NCBI RefSeq assembly: GCF_030813505.1
Contig: NZ_JAUSUE010000001.1
Origin: Pectinatus haikarae
GTDB lineage: Bacteria > Bacillota > Negativicutes > Selenomonadales > Selenomonadaceae
Reading direction: 5' to 3' (one strand)
Length of the DNA: 64,000 bases
This document shows positions 1 to 8,362 of the stretch, piece after piece (positions within the stretch are counted from its first letter, which is position 1; every line of letters begins with the position of its first letter). The notes beneath the pieces are model-generated. The model did no database searches. It had not been told where the DNA came from and saw nothing but the letters and a program-made list of their open reading frames with translations. Made by a program: the position numbers and the translations under genes.

Positions 1-99
1 TTTCAGGTTTATATTTAAACCGCACATCCGGTATGTTTGAAAACATTATGATGTATTGTTTAGTTTTCAAGGTGCCTGCCTCAACGAGTCAGCTTGTAT

Positions 100-128
100 A
101 TATTATCACAGGCGTTTTCGTTTGTCAA
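100..128 (-). promoter_or_regulatory. Downstream tandem promoter of a leftward (probably rRNA) operon
   Basis: On the minus strand TTGACA (123-128) and TAATAT (100-105) are 17 bases apart. About 30 bases downstream, around 58-76, the minus strand reads CACCTTGAAAACTAAACA, a motif typical of Firmicute rRNA leaders and spacers (boxA-like antitermination region). Together with the promoter at 194-222 this supports an rRNA operon whose 16S gene would start left of position 1. Confidence 0.72.
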
Positions 129-193
129 GAACTTTTTTTCAAATCTTATTGATTTGTTTCCGAGTCCCTGCCGCTCTCTTGAGCGCAGAAATT

Positions 194-222
194 ATTATAT
201 CTAATCTCACATTCTTTGTCAA
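194..222 (-). promoter_or_regulatory. Upstream tandem promoter of a leftward (probably rRNA) operon
   Basis: On the minus strand a perfect TTGACA (217-222) and a perfect TATAAT (194-199) are separated by exactly 17 bases. The stretch further upstream on the same strand (223-250) is rich in A runs, like an UP element. Two perfect or near-perfect sigma-A promoters in tandem, with no coding frame between them and the left edge, is the usual arrangement for rRNA operons. That the transcript is rRNA is inferred. Confidence 0.75.
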
Positions 223-312
223 TCCTTTTTCTGATCTTTTTTTCAGATTTTTCCTTTTTGCTCTTTTTCCCTCTCCTTTCTTCCTGCCGCACACCTTTCT
301 TATTGTGCCTGC

Positions 313-356
313 AAAAGGCCGCGGCACATGCTTTTCATCATGTATCGCAGCCTTTT
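313..356 (-). terminator. Hairpin terminator downstream of folE2
   Basis: AAAAGGC (313-319) pairs with GCCTTTT (350-356). The stem continues through GCG/CGC and ACATG/CATGT and closes on an eight-base loop. The U-run lies inside the stem on either strand, so it could stop transcription from both sides. It sits just after the folE2 stop codon and separates that operon from the rRNA-type promoters. Confidence 0.6.
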
Positions 357-370
357 ATATTCAACAATAT

Positions 371-1156
371 TTATGCATATTCTTCATGTGAAGCATATGC
401 ATTATGATTATGAATGGACTCAAAATTTTCACATTCGACAGAAAAATAATCTATCCCTTTCAATTTTCGCAAAGATAAAACTAAATCGCGCAGAATGTCT
501 TCGACAAATTTAGGATTTTCATAGGCCGCCTCAGTAACATATTTTTCATCTTCACGTTTTAATATTGAGTAGACAGATGATGAAGCTTCTTTTTCAATAA
601 TTTCCGCTAACTTCTCAATAGTCAGTCCGTTCGGGCAGGAAAATTTGACAGCAGCTTTTACCATACTGCGCTGATTATGTGCCCCATAATCAGCTATTTC
701 TTTACTGCATGGACATAAAGAAGTAACTGGGACCGCTACAGCCATTGTAAATTCCAATGGTTTATTTTCAACTTTATCGCCGCTGAATATACAATCAATA
801 TCCAATAACGATTTTCTTTTGCTGACAGGTGCAGCTTTTTCTATAAAATATTTAAAATTTATGGTGATATGCGCTGATTTTGCATCGAGCTTGCGCAATG
901 CTTCTTTGAGTAGTTCATCGATTGCCGTAAAATTGAGTGGTTTATTTGCATATTCATGTAATATTTCCATAAAACGACTCATATGTGTTCCTTTATATTC
1001 TTTAGGCAAGTCGACAGTAAATTTTGCGACCAAGGCTGTTACATTTTGTGGATTCCCCTTTTCTGATGCAGCGAGAAAAGGCAGCCAAGCCTTGCTTATA
1101 CCTACGCTCTGAATAGCAATACCTCGGGTATCTCCCATATTTTGAACATCTTTCAA
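371..1156 (-). CDS. folE2: GTP cyclohydrolase FolE2 (type IB)
   Basis: Converts GTP to 7,8-dihydroneopterin triphosphate, the first step of both folate and queuosine (preQ0) synthesis, in the cytosol. The 261-residue length, the N-terminal DVQN..DTRGIAI, the GTHMSRF stretch near residue 58 and the PCSKEIADYGAHNQRS segment near 148-165 match the FolE2/COG1469 family, which does not strictly need zinc. The start is TTG at 1156, because GGAGTG (which overlaps the queC stop) lies 8 bases before it. It is seven bases downstream of queC, so both should be co-transcribed as a queuosine-precursor pair at the end of the prkC operon. queD and queE are not in the window. Confidence 0.93.
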   Translation of the reverse strand: MKDVQNMGDTRGIAIQSVGISKAWLPFLAASEKGNPQNVTALVAKFTVDLPKEYKGTHMSRFMEILHEYANKPLNFTAIDELLKEALRKLDAKSAHITINFKYFIEKAAPVSKRKSLLDIDCIFSGDKVENKPLEFTMAVAVPVTSLCPCSKEIADYGAHNQRSMVKAAVKFSCPNGLTIEKLAEIIEKEASSSVYSILKREDEKYVTEAAYENPKFVEDILRDLVLSLRKLKGIDYFSVECENFESIHNHNAYASHEEYA

Positions 1157-1163
1157 AACATTA

Positions 1164-1835
1164 TCACTCCATATATTCTATCGGATCTTTCAGACCTGCT
1201 TCCTCAAAACCTCTTAATCGCAATTTGCAGCTGTCACAATGTCCGCATGCTTTTTCTCCGCCGTTATAACAGCTTCTGGTCATAGATAACGGTGCTCCCA
1301 ATTTAGCGCCCAATAGAACAATATCTTTCTTCGAGAGATTTTGCAGAGGTGTTACTATTTCTATTTTTTTATGCTCAGCCGCTGTGGCTTTTGTGGCATA
1401 GTCAGCCAAATCCTGAAATTTTTTTATGAAATCAGGACGACAATCCGGATAACCTGAATAATCAACTGCATTCACGCCTATATAAACATATTCTGCTCCC
1501 AATACTTCAGCATAACCCAAAGCATAGCTCAAAAATATGAGATTTCTGGCAGGAACATACGTTATTGGTACATCTGTTCCGTCAGGATCTCTATCGGGCA
1601 CTTCAATACTATTATCGGTAAGAGCAGAACCGCCGATAGCGTTCATATTTGTATTGATTATTAAGTGTTTCTTGACATTAAAAAACTTTGCTATTTTTTT
1701 TGCGCTTTCCAATTCTATGTTATGTCTTTGCTGATAATCAAAACTTATCGGATAAAGATCATAATTTTTGTTTTTGGCTGCTGCCATACAAACAGTAGAA
1801 TCTAATCCTCCGGATAATAAAATAACTGCTTTCAA
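1164..1835 (-). CDS. queC: 7-cyano-7-deazaguanine (preQ0) synthase QueC
   Basis: ATP-dependent conversion of 7-carboxy-7-deazaguanine to preQ0 in queuosine tRNA modification. The N-terminal SGGLDSTV P-loop (residues 8-15) is the PP-loop ATP pyrophosphatase signature. The C-terminal cysteines in the SCYNGG..ACGHCDSCKLR segment (about 188-206) are the zinc ligands of the family. At 223 residues it is full length. The start is TTG at 1835, preceded by GAGGAGG with about 8 bases spacing. It follows prkC by 29 bases and precedes folE2 by 7, so it is probably read from the cell-wall kinase operon. That linkage to prkC is less usual than linkage to queD and queE. Confidence 0.94.
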   Translation of the reverse strand: MKAVILLSGGLDSTVCMAAAKNKNYDLYPISFDYQQRHNIELESAKKIAKFFNVKKHLIINTNMNAIGGSALTDNSIEVPDRDPDGTDVPITYVPARNLIFLSYALGYAEVLGAEYVYIGVNAVDYSGYPDCRPDFIKKFQDLADYATKATAAEHKKIEIVTPLQNLSKKDIVLLGAKLGAPLSMTRSCYNGGEKACGHCDSCKLRLRGFEEAGLKDPIEYME

Positions 1836-1864
1836 AAATTTATCCTCCTCATTATAAGACGAAC

Positions 1865-3589
1865 TCAGTTTCCTTTTTTGTCCGTATTTACTTTCTTTTC
1901 GCTGCCGCTGTCTTTAGCAGGTTCCTTAGCTTGCTCCTTTGTGATCTTTTGCTTCGCCACTACAATATTGACTGCACTTTTCTGCTCAGCCTGCCCGCCC
2001 GATCGAGGTGTTTGTTCAAGTACAGTTCCCGGCAGTTTATCACTTTCTGCCTCTGTTATTGTTCCCACAGAGAATCCTGCATTTTCTATAATCGTTCGCG
2101 CAGCGCTAAGTGTGTCGCCCGTTACATCAGGAACGGTCAATTTTTTTATTTCTTTTCCCTTGCTTACCACAATATCAACTGATCTGCCCTTATCTATTTT
2201 ATCGCCTGCTGTGGGATTTTGCCGCAAAATAGTCCCAGAAGGTTTATCAGAATATTCCTCGATAATTGTTCCTATTTTCAAACCGATCTTACTCAGCTGC
2301 TTTTCTGCGTCTTCCTTTGTAAGCCCTGTTATATCAGGTGCGGCAACTTTTTCTGCGCCCTTGCTGACATATATAGTTATCATCCTGTCTTCCTTCACCG
2401 TAGTTCCCGCTTCCGGTGTTTGAGATATTACAATGCCTGACGGCACATCTGTATTGTAATTCTGGGAAATCTGCACACGAAGTTTTTTATCCTCCAGCAT
2501 AGCTTTAGCCTGTTCTTCAGTCTGTCCCACGACGTTTGGAACAGAAACTTCCGCGTTGCTCCAAAATTTACCGAAAGAAAGAAACGCTCCAGTGAAAAAA
2601 CCGATCATCAATATGAATACAAGCAGTATGATGAACTTTTTTGACTTCATGACAGAACCCTGCTGTTTGCCATGCACGGATCTTTCTGCGTTTTGGCTCA
2701 TTATTTCCTGAATTTGTTCACGGGGCAGGACTCTGGTTGCATATGGATCATCTGCTGTTTGTTCCTCAGAAAAAAGCATTTTTTCCGCTTTATGTATATC
2801 AAGTATGAGCTGACTGCTGCTGAAGCGTTTCAGAGGATCCTTTTCCATTGCTTTTAAAACTATCGCTTCCACTACAGGAGGCACATCTGGACGTAATTCA
2901 TGAACAGGAACAGGTGTTTCCTGTAAATGCTTTAAAGCTATACTCACAACATTTTCACCTTTGAAGGGAACCTGGCCTGTCAGCATTTCATAAATAACTA
3001 CACCCAATGAATAAATATCTGATTTTGGTGTTATCGAATTACCCTGTGCCTGCTCCGGTGAAATATAGTGTACTGACCCGACTACGTTGCCGCTATAGGT
3101 CATAGTGGAAGATGATGCAGCGCGGGCTATGCCAAAATCGGCTACTTTTACCTGCCCGTTCGGTTTTATCAGTATATTATGCGGTTTGATATCACAGTGA
3201 ATAAGATTATGTGTATGCGCGTGTTCCAAAGCTTCACTGATCTGAGCACTGATATTCAGCGTGTCACGTATTGATAATTTTTTATCGCGTTGAATCTTGC
3301 ATTTTAACGTCTCACCCTCAACATATTCCATTACAATAAAATGCTTTTCTTCCCACTCACCTACATCATAAATATTTACAATATTAGCATGCGAAAGTTT
3401 CGCGGCTCCCTGTGCCTCTTTTTTAAAGCGAATTATAAATTCTTCATCATTGGCAAATTGAGGGTGAAGTATCTTCACAGCTACATAACGGTCCAGCAGT
3501 TGATCGTGTGCACGATAAACAGCAGCCATGCCCCCGTCGCCGATACGTTCTATCAATTCATAGCGTTCAGCCAAAATTTGTTTAGACAT
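1865..3589 (-). CDS. prkC: PASTA-domain serine/threonine protein kinase (PrkC/PknB type)
   Basis: Membrane kinase that senses peptidoglycan or lipid II and phosphorylates cell-wall and growth proteins. The kinase domain spans about residues 10-275, with a glycine loop GDGGMAAVY, ATP lysine K39, DFG and an SPEQAQG activation segment. One membrane helix lies at about 320-342. Three PASTA repeats (about 350-415, 417-484, 486-553) lie outside. The C-terminus is Lys-rich. Oddity: the catalytic loop reads His131-Cys132-Asp133 (HCD) rather than HRD, so it is a non-RD kinase. The ATG start has GGAGG upstream. The gene follows pbpA by five bases, and its cognate phosphatase and two FHA proteins are encoded earlier in the same operon. 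Confidence 0.93.
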   Translation of the reverse strand: MSKQILAERYELIERIGDGGMAAVYRAHDQLLDRYVAVKILHPQFANDEEFIIRFKKEAQGAAKLSHANIVNIYDVGEWEEKHFIVMEYVEGETLKCKIQRDKKLSIRDTLNISAQISEALEHAHTHNLIHCDIKPHNILIKPNGQVKVADFGIARAASSSTMTYSGNVVGSVHYISPEQAQGNSITPKSDIYSLGVVIYEMLTGQVPFKGENVVSIALKHLQETPVPVHELRPDVPPVVEAIVLKAMEKDPLKRFSSSQLILDIHKAEKMLFSEEQTADDPYATRVLPREQIQEIMSQNAERSVHGKQQGSVMKSKKFIILLVFILMIGFFTGAFLSFGKFWSNAEVSVPNVVGQTEEQAKAMLEDKKLRVQISQNYNTDVPSGIVISQTPEAGTTVKEDRMITIYVSKGAEKVAAPDITGLTKEDAEKQLSKIGLKIGTIIEEYSDKPSGTILRQNPTAGDKIDKGRSVDIVVSKGKEIKKLTVPDVTGDTLSAARTIIENAGFSVGTITEAESDKLPGTVLEQTPRSGGQAEQKSAVNIVVAKQKITKEQAKEPAKDSGSEKKVNTDKKGN

Positions 3590-3594
3590 TATGT

Positions 3595-5007
3595 TTAATC
3601 CTCCCTAAGCATAGTGTTGATTACATATTTTATAACCGGCGCAGCTTCGGCTCCGCCAAAACCGCTGTTTTCCAAAATGATGGCAAAAGATATTTTTTCA
3701 TCCTTCACCTGTGCCGTGCCTATAAACCATGCATGATCAGCGCCGAATGAATTCTCTGCTGTTCCCGTTTTACCAGCGATGGTTATTCCTTTTACCGCCG
3801 CATTTCGTCCTGTTCCCTTTAACACTTCATTTTCCATATAACTGTTTATTGTATTCGCCCTGTCCTGTGTGGTAACCTCTTTAAAGACTGCCGGTGAGTT
3901 TTTTTGCAAAGTGGTGCCGCCCGGTGAAAGTATCTCATCCACCATATATGGCTTCATCATTTTTCCCTGATTGCCAAAAGCCGATGCCAGCATAGCCATT
4001 CGCAAAGGTGATATCAACAAATCTGCCTGTCCGATTCCCACCTGAGCTGTTTCTCCCCTGCTCAATTTCGCGAAATCAGACAAATGTGCATTTTGCTGTG
4101 TAAAATCCGTTTTTAGTTCATCATAAAAGCCGAACCTCTTGAATGCATTTTCCAAACCCTTATCGCCCATCTGGACAGCCAGCCCGGCAAACATTACATT
4201 ACTGGAATGAATAATACCTTCTTCTAGGTTTATATTGCCGTATACCGCCTTGTCGGCTTCATATATTTTCTGACCGTTGCCAAGATCATAATACGGACCG
4301 CAATTTATTTTTTCTGTTGTGTTTATAACACCCTGCTCCAAAGCCGCATCTGCTATCATCGGTTTTATCGCTGATCCCGGCGGATAAAGTCCCTGCGCAG
4401 CTCTATTTAAAAGCGGACTCTGCGGATCGGTTCGCAAAGCCTGCCAATTTTCTTCTACACCATTAGGATCGAAAGCAGGTCTGCTCACCATAGCCAGAAC
4501 AGCTCCTGTTTTAGTATTTAAAATAACCACTGCTCCCCGCTTATTTCCCATAGCATCCCAGGCAGCTTTTTGAATATTTTCATCCAATGTCAGTTTTACG
4601 GTATTCCCCTTCTCCGCTGCAAAGAGCTGTTCCAACGGTCCAAGTTGATGCAAAAGCATGTTTACTCCGCTCAGGCTGCTGTTTTCTGTCTGCTCAACTC
4701 CTGCACTTCCAATATTTTTACCAACATATCCCGCTGAATTAGCAAAAAGCATACTATATGGGTAAACGCGTTTCACCTTATTTTCTTCTTTTTGACTATA
4801 GGCTATCTTTTTATTGTTTCGATCCAATATATCTCCGCGCAAAGTAGAATTCTCCTTATTGGCAATGCGCGGGTTAAGTGGATTATTAGTATATGAGTCA
4901 CCCTTTATAACTTGTATATAGGATAAATTTCCTATCAGGACTACAAACATTACTATAAAAACACGCACTATTCTCAGCATGTTCCTATTTATATCATTGT
5001 CGCGCAC
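3595..5007 (-). CDS. pbpA: Class B penicillin-binding protein (PbpA/FtsI-like transpeptidase)
   Basis: Periplasmic D,D-transpeptidase that cross-links peptidoglycan, anchored by an N-terminal helix (about residues 10-32). The three active-site motifs are present: S212-AI-K215 (SxxK), S268-S-N270 (SxN) and K413-T-G415 (KTG). At 470 residues it is the short form, lacking PASTA domains and resembling mycobacterial PbpA. The start is GTG at 5007 with GGAG upstream, overlapping the end of the ftsW/rodA gene by 14 bases. That overlap suggests translational coupling of this SEDS-bPBP pair, which work together as glycan polymerase and transpeptidase. Confidence 0.92.
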   Translation of the reverse strand: MRDNDINRNMLRIVRVFIVMFVVLIGNLSYIQVIKGDSYTNNPLNPRIANKENSTLRGDILDRNNKKIAYSQKEENKVKRVYPYSMLFANSAGYVGKNIGSAGVEQTENSSLSGVNMLLHQLGPLEQLFAAEKGNTVKLTLDENIQKAAWDAMGNKRGAVVILNTKTGAVLAMVSRPAFDPNGVEENWQALRTDPQSPLLNRAAQGLYPPGSAIKPMIADAALEQGVINTTEKINCGPYYDLGNGQKIYEADKAVYGNINLEEGIIHSSNVMFAGLAVQMGDKGLENAFKRFGFYDELKTDFTQQNAHLSDFAKLSRGETAQVGIGQADLLISPLRMAMLASAFGNQGKMMKPYMVDEILSPGGTTLQKNSPAVFKEVTTQDRANTINSYMENEVLKGTGRNAAVKGITIAGKTGTAENSFGADHAWFIGTAQVKDEKISFAIILENSGFGGAEAAPVIKYVINTMLRED

Positions 5008-6256
5008 GATAATTCTCCTTTGCGCTTATGGCCAGCAGCAAGCCCATAGCCATAAATTCTGAAAGCATCGAGCTGCCGCCATAACTGATAAATGGCAGTG
5101 TGATTCCTGTCAGCGGGATCAACTTGGTATCGCCTGCCAATATTATGAAAGACTGCAAAAGCATGGTTCCTGCTATGCCAAAAGACAATAACTTATATTT
5201 TTCATTAGTACAGGAAAAGGCTATTTTAATAGAACGGAAAAATATCAGCAAATATGTCATAATCACCGCCAATACTCCAATGAGTCCAAATTCTTCACCA
5301 ATAGCAGAAAAAATAAAATCAGTATGGACAATAGGTATTATTTCCGGGGACCCTTGAAAAAAACCTGTACCAAAAAGTCCCCCATAGCCCAGTGCAAATA
5401 AGGATTGAACAATCTGATAAGCCTGCCCCATAGGATCGGCCCATGGATTAAGCCATATAATGACTCTGACTCTCACATGTGCGAACACCATATAACTAAA
5501 AAAAGATGCTATTATGAAAAACACCACCGCCAAAAATATATATGATTTATTACTTGTCACAGCGTAAGTCATCATCATAGCCATACCAAAAAACAGCAGC
5601 GCAAATCCCAAATTGCGTTGATAAACAAATATAAGCAGGGCTATCCCCCAAATTACTACAAGCGGCGCAAAAAATCTCAGCGGCGGTAAATACAAAAAAC
5701 CCCAGTGTCTATTGGGTAAATTAAGCATATTTTGATTTTCCTGTAAATATGATGCCAAAAAACCAAGTATCAACAACTTAGAAAATTCTGCAGGCTGCAT
5801 CTGGAAAGGTCCGATTACAATCCAGTTTAACCCGCCCCCTATTTCTGTTCCGAATATTATAACCGACCCGATCACAATAATGCTGCATAAGCCGAGTATA
5901 TAAGGATAATCGAGAAGCCGCAGCAATTTCTCTGAAAAATAAATTGTGAGAAACATGAGAATCATTCCTATTACAATCCAGCGAAATTGCGCATGAAATA
6001 AACTCATTTTCAAGCGCAGCATCATAATGAGGCTCATGCTGCACAAAAAACATATCAATGGTAATATATATCCGTCAATGTTTTTTATAAACTTCCTTGA
6101 TGCCAAGGGAACCGCAATAAATAACAAACATGCCGCTGTAGTTATCACCAAATTTTCTGTTGTAGCCACCGAATTGTCCCTAATATAAAAAATCAGCATT
6201 GCCAATGCCGGAAGCAAAGCTTGAAGACATAATGTCTTATTTTTTAAATAATACAT
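4994..6256 (-). CDS. SEDS family peptidoglycan glycosyltransferase (FtsW/RodA)
   Basis: Multi-pass inner-membrane polymerase of lipid II glycan strands. The 420 residues contain about ten hydrophobic segments. The WLNPWADPMGQAYQ segment (near 270), the HTDFIFSAIGEEFG segment (near 315) and the GITLPFISYGGSS motif near the C-terminus are hallmarks of the SEDS family. It cannot be assigned to FtsW or RodA from sequence alone; position next to pbpA, as in the mycobacterial rodA-pbpA pair, favours a RodA-type role. The ATG start has GGAG upstream and lies one base after the stp stop codon, so tight coupling is likely. Confidence 0.92.
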   Translation of the reverse strand: MYYLKNKTLCLQALLPALAMLIFYIRDNSVATTENLVITTAACLLFIAVPLASRKFIKNIDGYILPLICFLCSMSLIMMLRLKMSLFHAQFRWIVIGMILMFLTIYFSEKLLRLLDYPYILGLCSIIVIGSVIIFGTEIGGGLNWIVIGPFQMQPAEFSKLLILGFLASYLQENQNMLNLPNRHWGFLYLPPLRFFAPLVVIWGIALLIFVYQRNLGFALLFFGMAMMMTYAVTSNKSYIFLAVVFFIIASFFSYMVFAHVRVRVIIWLNPWADPMGQAYQIVQSLFALGYGGLFGTGFFQGSPEIIPIVHTDFIFSAIGEEFGLIGVLAVIMTYLLIFFRSIKIAFSCTNEKYKLLSFGIAGTMLLQSFIILAGDTKLIPLTGITLPFISYGGSSMLSEFMAMGLLLAISAKENYRARQ

Positions 6257-6257
6257 T

Positions 6258-6962
6258 TCAAAACTCCACCACTATTGCAGTTACATTGTCTGTTCCGCCA
6301 TTTTTCACAGCTTTATTTATAAGACAGGCCGCCTTATTTTCTATATTTTTATCAAGCAGCACATGCTCTATTTTATCATTTTCAACCATGTTAGTTAATC
6401 CGTCTGTTGTCAGCAGGAGCACGTCTCCTGCTGACACCGAAAATTCGCCGGTATCAATCTCAATCCTGCTGTCAACACCTACTGCCCGCGTCAAAATATT
6501 CTTTTGCGGGTGATGCAATGCCTCCTCCGCAGTTATAGTCCCATTTCTGACCCACATATCCACCAGTGAATGGTCTGTCGTAATTTGAGTCAAATTTCCG
6601 CCATGCAGAAAATATATGCGGCTGTCGCCAATATGTGCCCATATTGCTTTTTTCTCCCAAACATACACTATACTGGCTGTCGTTCCCATACCCGCAAGGC
6701 GTTCATCTGCATCAGCCTTTTTAAGAATAGCAGCATTTGCCCCTGCAATAATCTTTTTCAATAATCCTTCATTGCAGACATCACCCTGCTGCTGCCGTAA
6801 AATACGTGATGCCTCTTCAATCAGAAGTCTGCTGGCTACTTCACCTGCCGCATGTCCCCCCATTCCATCAGCGACAGCAAAAGCATACGGTTCAAGGCAG
6901 ATATAGCTGTCTTCATTGTTCTTTCTGACCAATCCCACATTACTGCCATGTGTCACATGCAT
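6258..6962 (-). CDS. stp: PP2C-family serine/threonine phosphatase (Stp/PrpC)
   Basis: Metal-dependent phosphatase that removes phosphates placed by PrkC. It carries the PP2C signatures NNEDSY near the N-terminus, VADGMGGHAAGEVASR (about 31-46), TTDGLTNMV and GGTDNVTAIVV at the C-terminus, which hold the metal-binding aspartates. It is about 234 residues and soluble. A GTG nine bases further upstream could extend it, but ATG at 6962 fits the AGAGGTG ribosome site seven bases before it. The gene lies between fhaB and ftsW/rodA, the same place as pstP in the mycobacterial pknB locus. Confidence 0.93.
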   Translation of the reverse strand: MHVTHGSNVGLVRKNNEDSYICLEPYAFAVADGMGGHAAGEVASRLLIEEASRILRQQQGDVCNEGLLKKIIAGANAAILKKADADERLAGMGTTASIVYVWEKKAIWAHIGDSRIYFLHGGNLTQITTDHSLVDMWVRNGTITAEEALHHPQKNILTRAVGVDSRIEIDTGEFSVSAGDVLLLTTDGLTNMVENDKIEHVLLDKNIENKAACLINKAVKNGGTDNVTAIVVEF

Positions 6963-6967
6963 TATTA

Positions 6968-7402
6968 TCACCTCTCGAATCTGAATATCGTCGTTCCGAT
7001 TTTTATAATATCTTCATTCTGCAGAAAAATTTTATTATCCAACTCTGTTTCATTTACATATGTACGATTACGGCTATGCAGATCTTCAATCTGATATTGG
7101 TTTTTTATAGGACTGATGACCGCATGATGATGTGATACATAGGCATCAGACAGTACTATATCATTATCGGGGCCTCTCCCTAAGGTCAGCATGTCGCTGA
7201 ATAAAATCCGCTTATTTAAAAGCCGTTCATCATATGACTGCAATATAAGCAAAGCAACCTTCTTCTCTGCATGTGCCTCGTTTTTACTGTATGCCTTCTC
7301 ACGTATATCAAAATACATCGCCCGCATCGTTTTATAAACAAATGCACATATACAAAACAAAAGTGCATACTCCAATGCTGTAATTAATATCTTTATCGTC
7401 AT
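6968..7402 (-). CDS. fhaB: FHA-domain membrane protein FhaB
   Basis: A small phosphothreonine-binding protein. An N-terminal membrane helix (about residues 6-26) is followed by a linker and an FHA domain at about 65-144, with the binding residues GRGPDND, SHHHA and the RNRTYVN loop. Its start overlaps the fhaA stop by one base. By analogy with the FhaB/FipA protein of Mycobacterium it should bind kinase-phosphorylated divisome or elongasome partners; this is inferred from order and domains only. Confidence 0.85.
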   Translation of the reverse strand: MTIKILITALEYALLFCICAFVYKTMRAMYFDIREKAYSKNEAHAEKKVALLILQSYDERLLNKRILFSDMLTLGRGPDNDIVLSDAYVSHHHAVISPIKNQYQIEDLHSRNRTYVNETELDNKIFLQNEDIIKIGTTIFRFER

Positions 7403-8148
7403 TAAAGCACCTCATAAACCATCTGTGTATGTCCCATATCTATTATATCCTTATCTTTGAGACATGATGCAGAAATTTTTCTGCCATTCACAAATGTACC
7501 GTTCAAGCTATTTGCATCATATAAAATATGTCTGCATTTTTCAAAAGATATATATGCGTGCAACCTTGAAACATTGGGATCAGTAAGTAAAAATTCGTTT
7601 TCTTCCCGTCTCCCCATATGGATCTGCTGACTGCCGATATCCAGATGAGCGTCTATATCCTTTCCCTCAGTTACTGTGAGCACAGCATAGACATGCTCAG
7701 AAGGCATTGCGGCAGTTTCCTTTATAGTAGGTTTTTGAATAACAATAGTTTTTTCGGCAACATCACAAATTTCTTTATCTTTTTCCTCATCTTTCATATA
7801 GGCCGCACGAATATCGCAGCTGCCTTTTTTCATTTCATTATTTTTGCTGAATTTAATAAATGGGGCATCTTCAATAAACAGATCCTGCCGCATTACACTG
7901 CACACTATGTATTCGTACAGCATTTCTCGCGATTTGCGTGAGCAGATACGCCCATAATCTATTTCACTCATCAAGATTTCATAATAATTGGGCGCGAATG
8001 ACATACCATTTATTTTCGTTCTATTGCGATTTATAATATGAGCAATATTTTTTTGTATTTCCGCAAACTGAAGATCACTGGCAAATTTACGATTAAAAAA
8101 ACCTTCTATATGCTTTTCCAAAAAAGTTTCCATTTTCGAAAACGACAT
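7402..8148 (-). CDS. fhaA: DUF3662-FHA protein FhaA
   Basis: Cytosolic protein with an N-terminal DUF3662 domain (starting METFLEKHIEGFFNR) and a C-terminal FHA domain (about residues 175-248: GRREEN, SRLHAYI, NSLNGTFVN). Mycobacterial FhaA binds the pseudokinase MviN and regulates lipid II traffic; the same role is inferred here. The open frame extends to 8211, but that ATG lies inside the -35 box of a good promoter (8188-8216), so the start must be downstream. ATG 8148 has GGGG eight bases before it; ATG 8154 is an alternative. It is the first gene of the fhaA-fhaB-stp-ftsW/rodA-pbpA-prkC-queC-folE2 operon. Confidence 0.83.
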   Translation of the reverse strand: MSFSKMETFLEKHIEGFFNRKFASDLQFAEIQKNIAHIINRNRTKINGMSFAPNYYEILMSEIDYGRICSRKSREMLYEYIVCSVMRQDLFIEDAPFIKFSKNNEMKKGSCDIRAAYMKDEEKDKEICDVAEKTIVIQKPTIKETAAMPSEHVYAVLTVTEGKDIDAHLDIGSQQIHMGRREENEFLLTDPNVSRLHAYISFEKCRHILYDANSLNGTFVNGRKISASCLKDKDIIDMGHTQMVYEVL

Positions 8149-8187
8149 CTTCATCGCCCCGTTACTTTTCGTAATTTTAATACTCCT

Positions 8188-8216
8188 ATTATATGCAATA
8201 TTATACATCAAGTCAA
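8188..8216 (-). promoter_or_regulatory. Promoter of the fhaA-prkC operon
   Basis: On the minus strand TTGACT (8211-8216) and a perfect TATAAT (8188-8193) are 17 bases apart, so transcription should begin near 8181. This places the +1 inside the longest fhaA open frame and rules out its upstream ATG. Confidence 0.7.
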
Positions 8217-8236
8217 AGTAAATAAAGCATACGCTC

Positions 8237-8264
8237 TTGACAATTAAAGTGTATGATATATAAT
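8237..8264 (+). promoter_or_regulatory. Promoter of the rubrerythrin gene
   Basis: A perfect TTGACA (8237-8242) and TATAAT (8259-8264) are 16 bases apart, about 100 bases before the rubrerythrin start. It is divergent from and only 21 bases away from the fhaA promoter. Confidence 0.7.
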
Positions 8265-8307
8265 ACTAATCAATAATAGTTTTCCGTTTTTTATTATCAG
8301 CTAAAGA

Positions 8308-8327
8308 TTGGTAATTAAATTTGCCAA
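8308..8327. promoter_or_regulatory. Imperfect dyad in the rubrerythrin leader
   Basis: A 20-base imperfect palindrome with TTGG and CCAA ends and an AT-rich centre lies between the predicted +1 and the rubrerythrin ribosome site. It could be a repressor operator for an oxygen- or peroxide-responsive regulator. No match to a PerR or Rex consensus is claimed. Confidence 0.25.
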
Positions 8328-8362
8328 CTATATATAATTTTTTATTATAGGAGAGATTAAGA

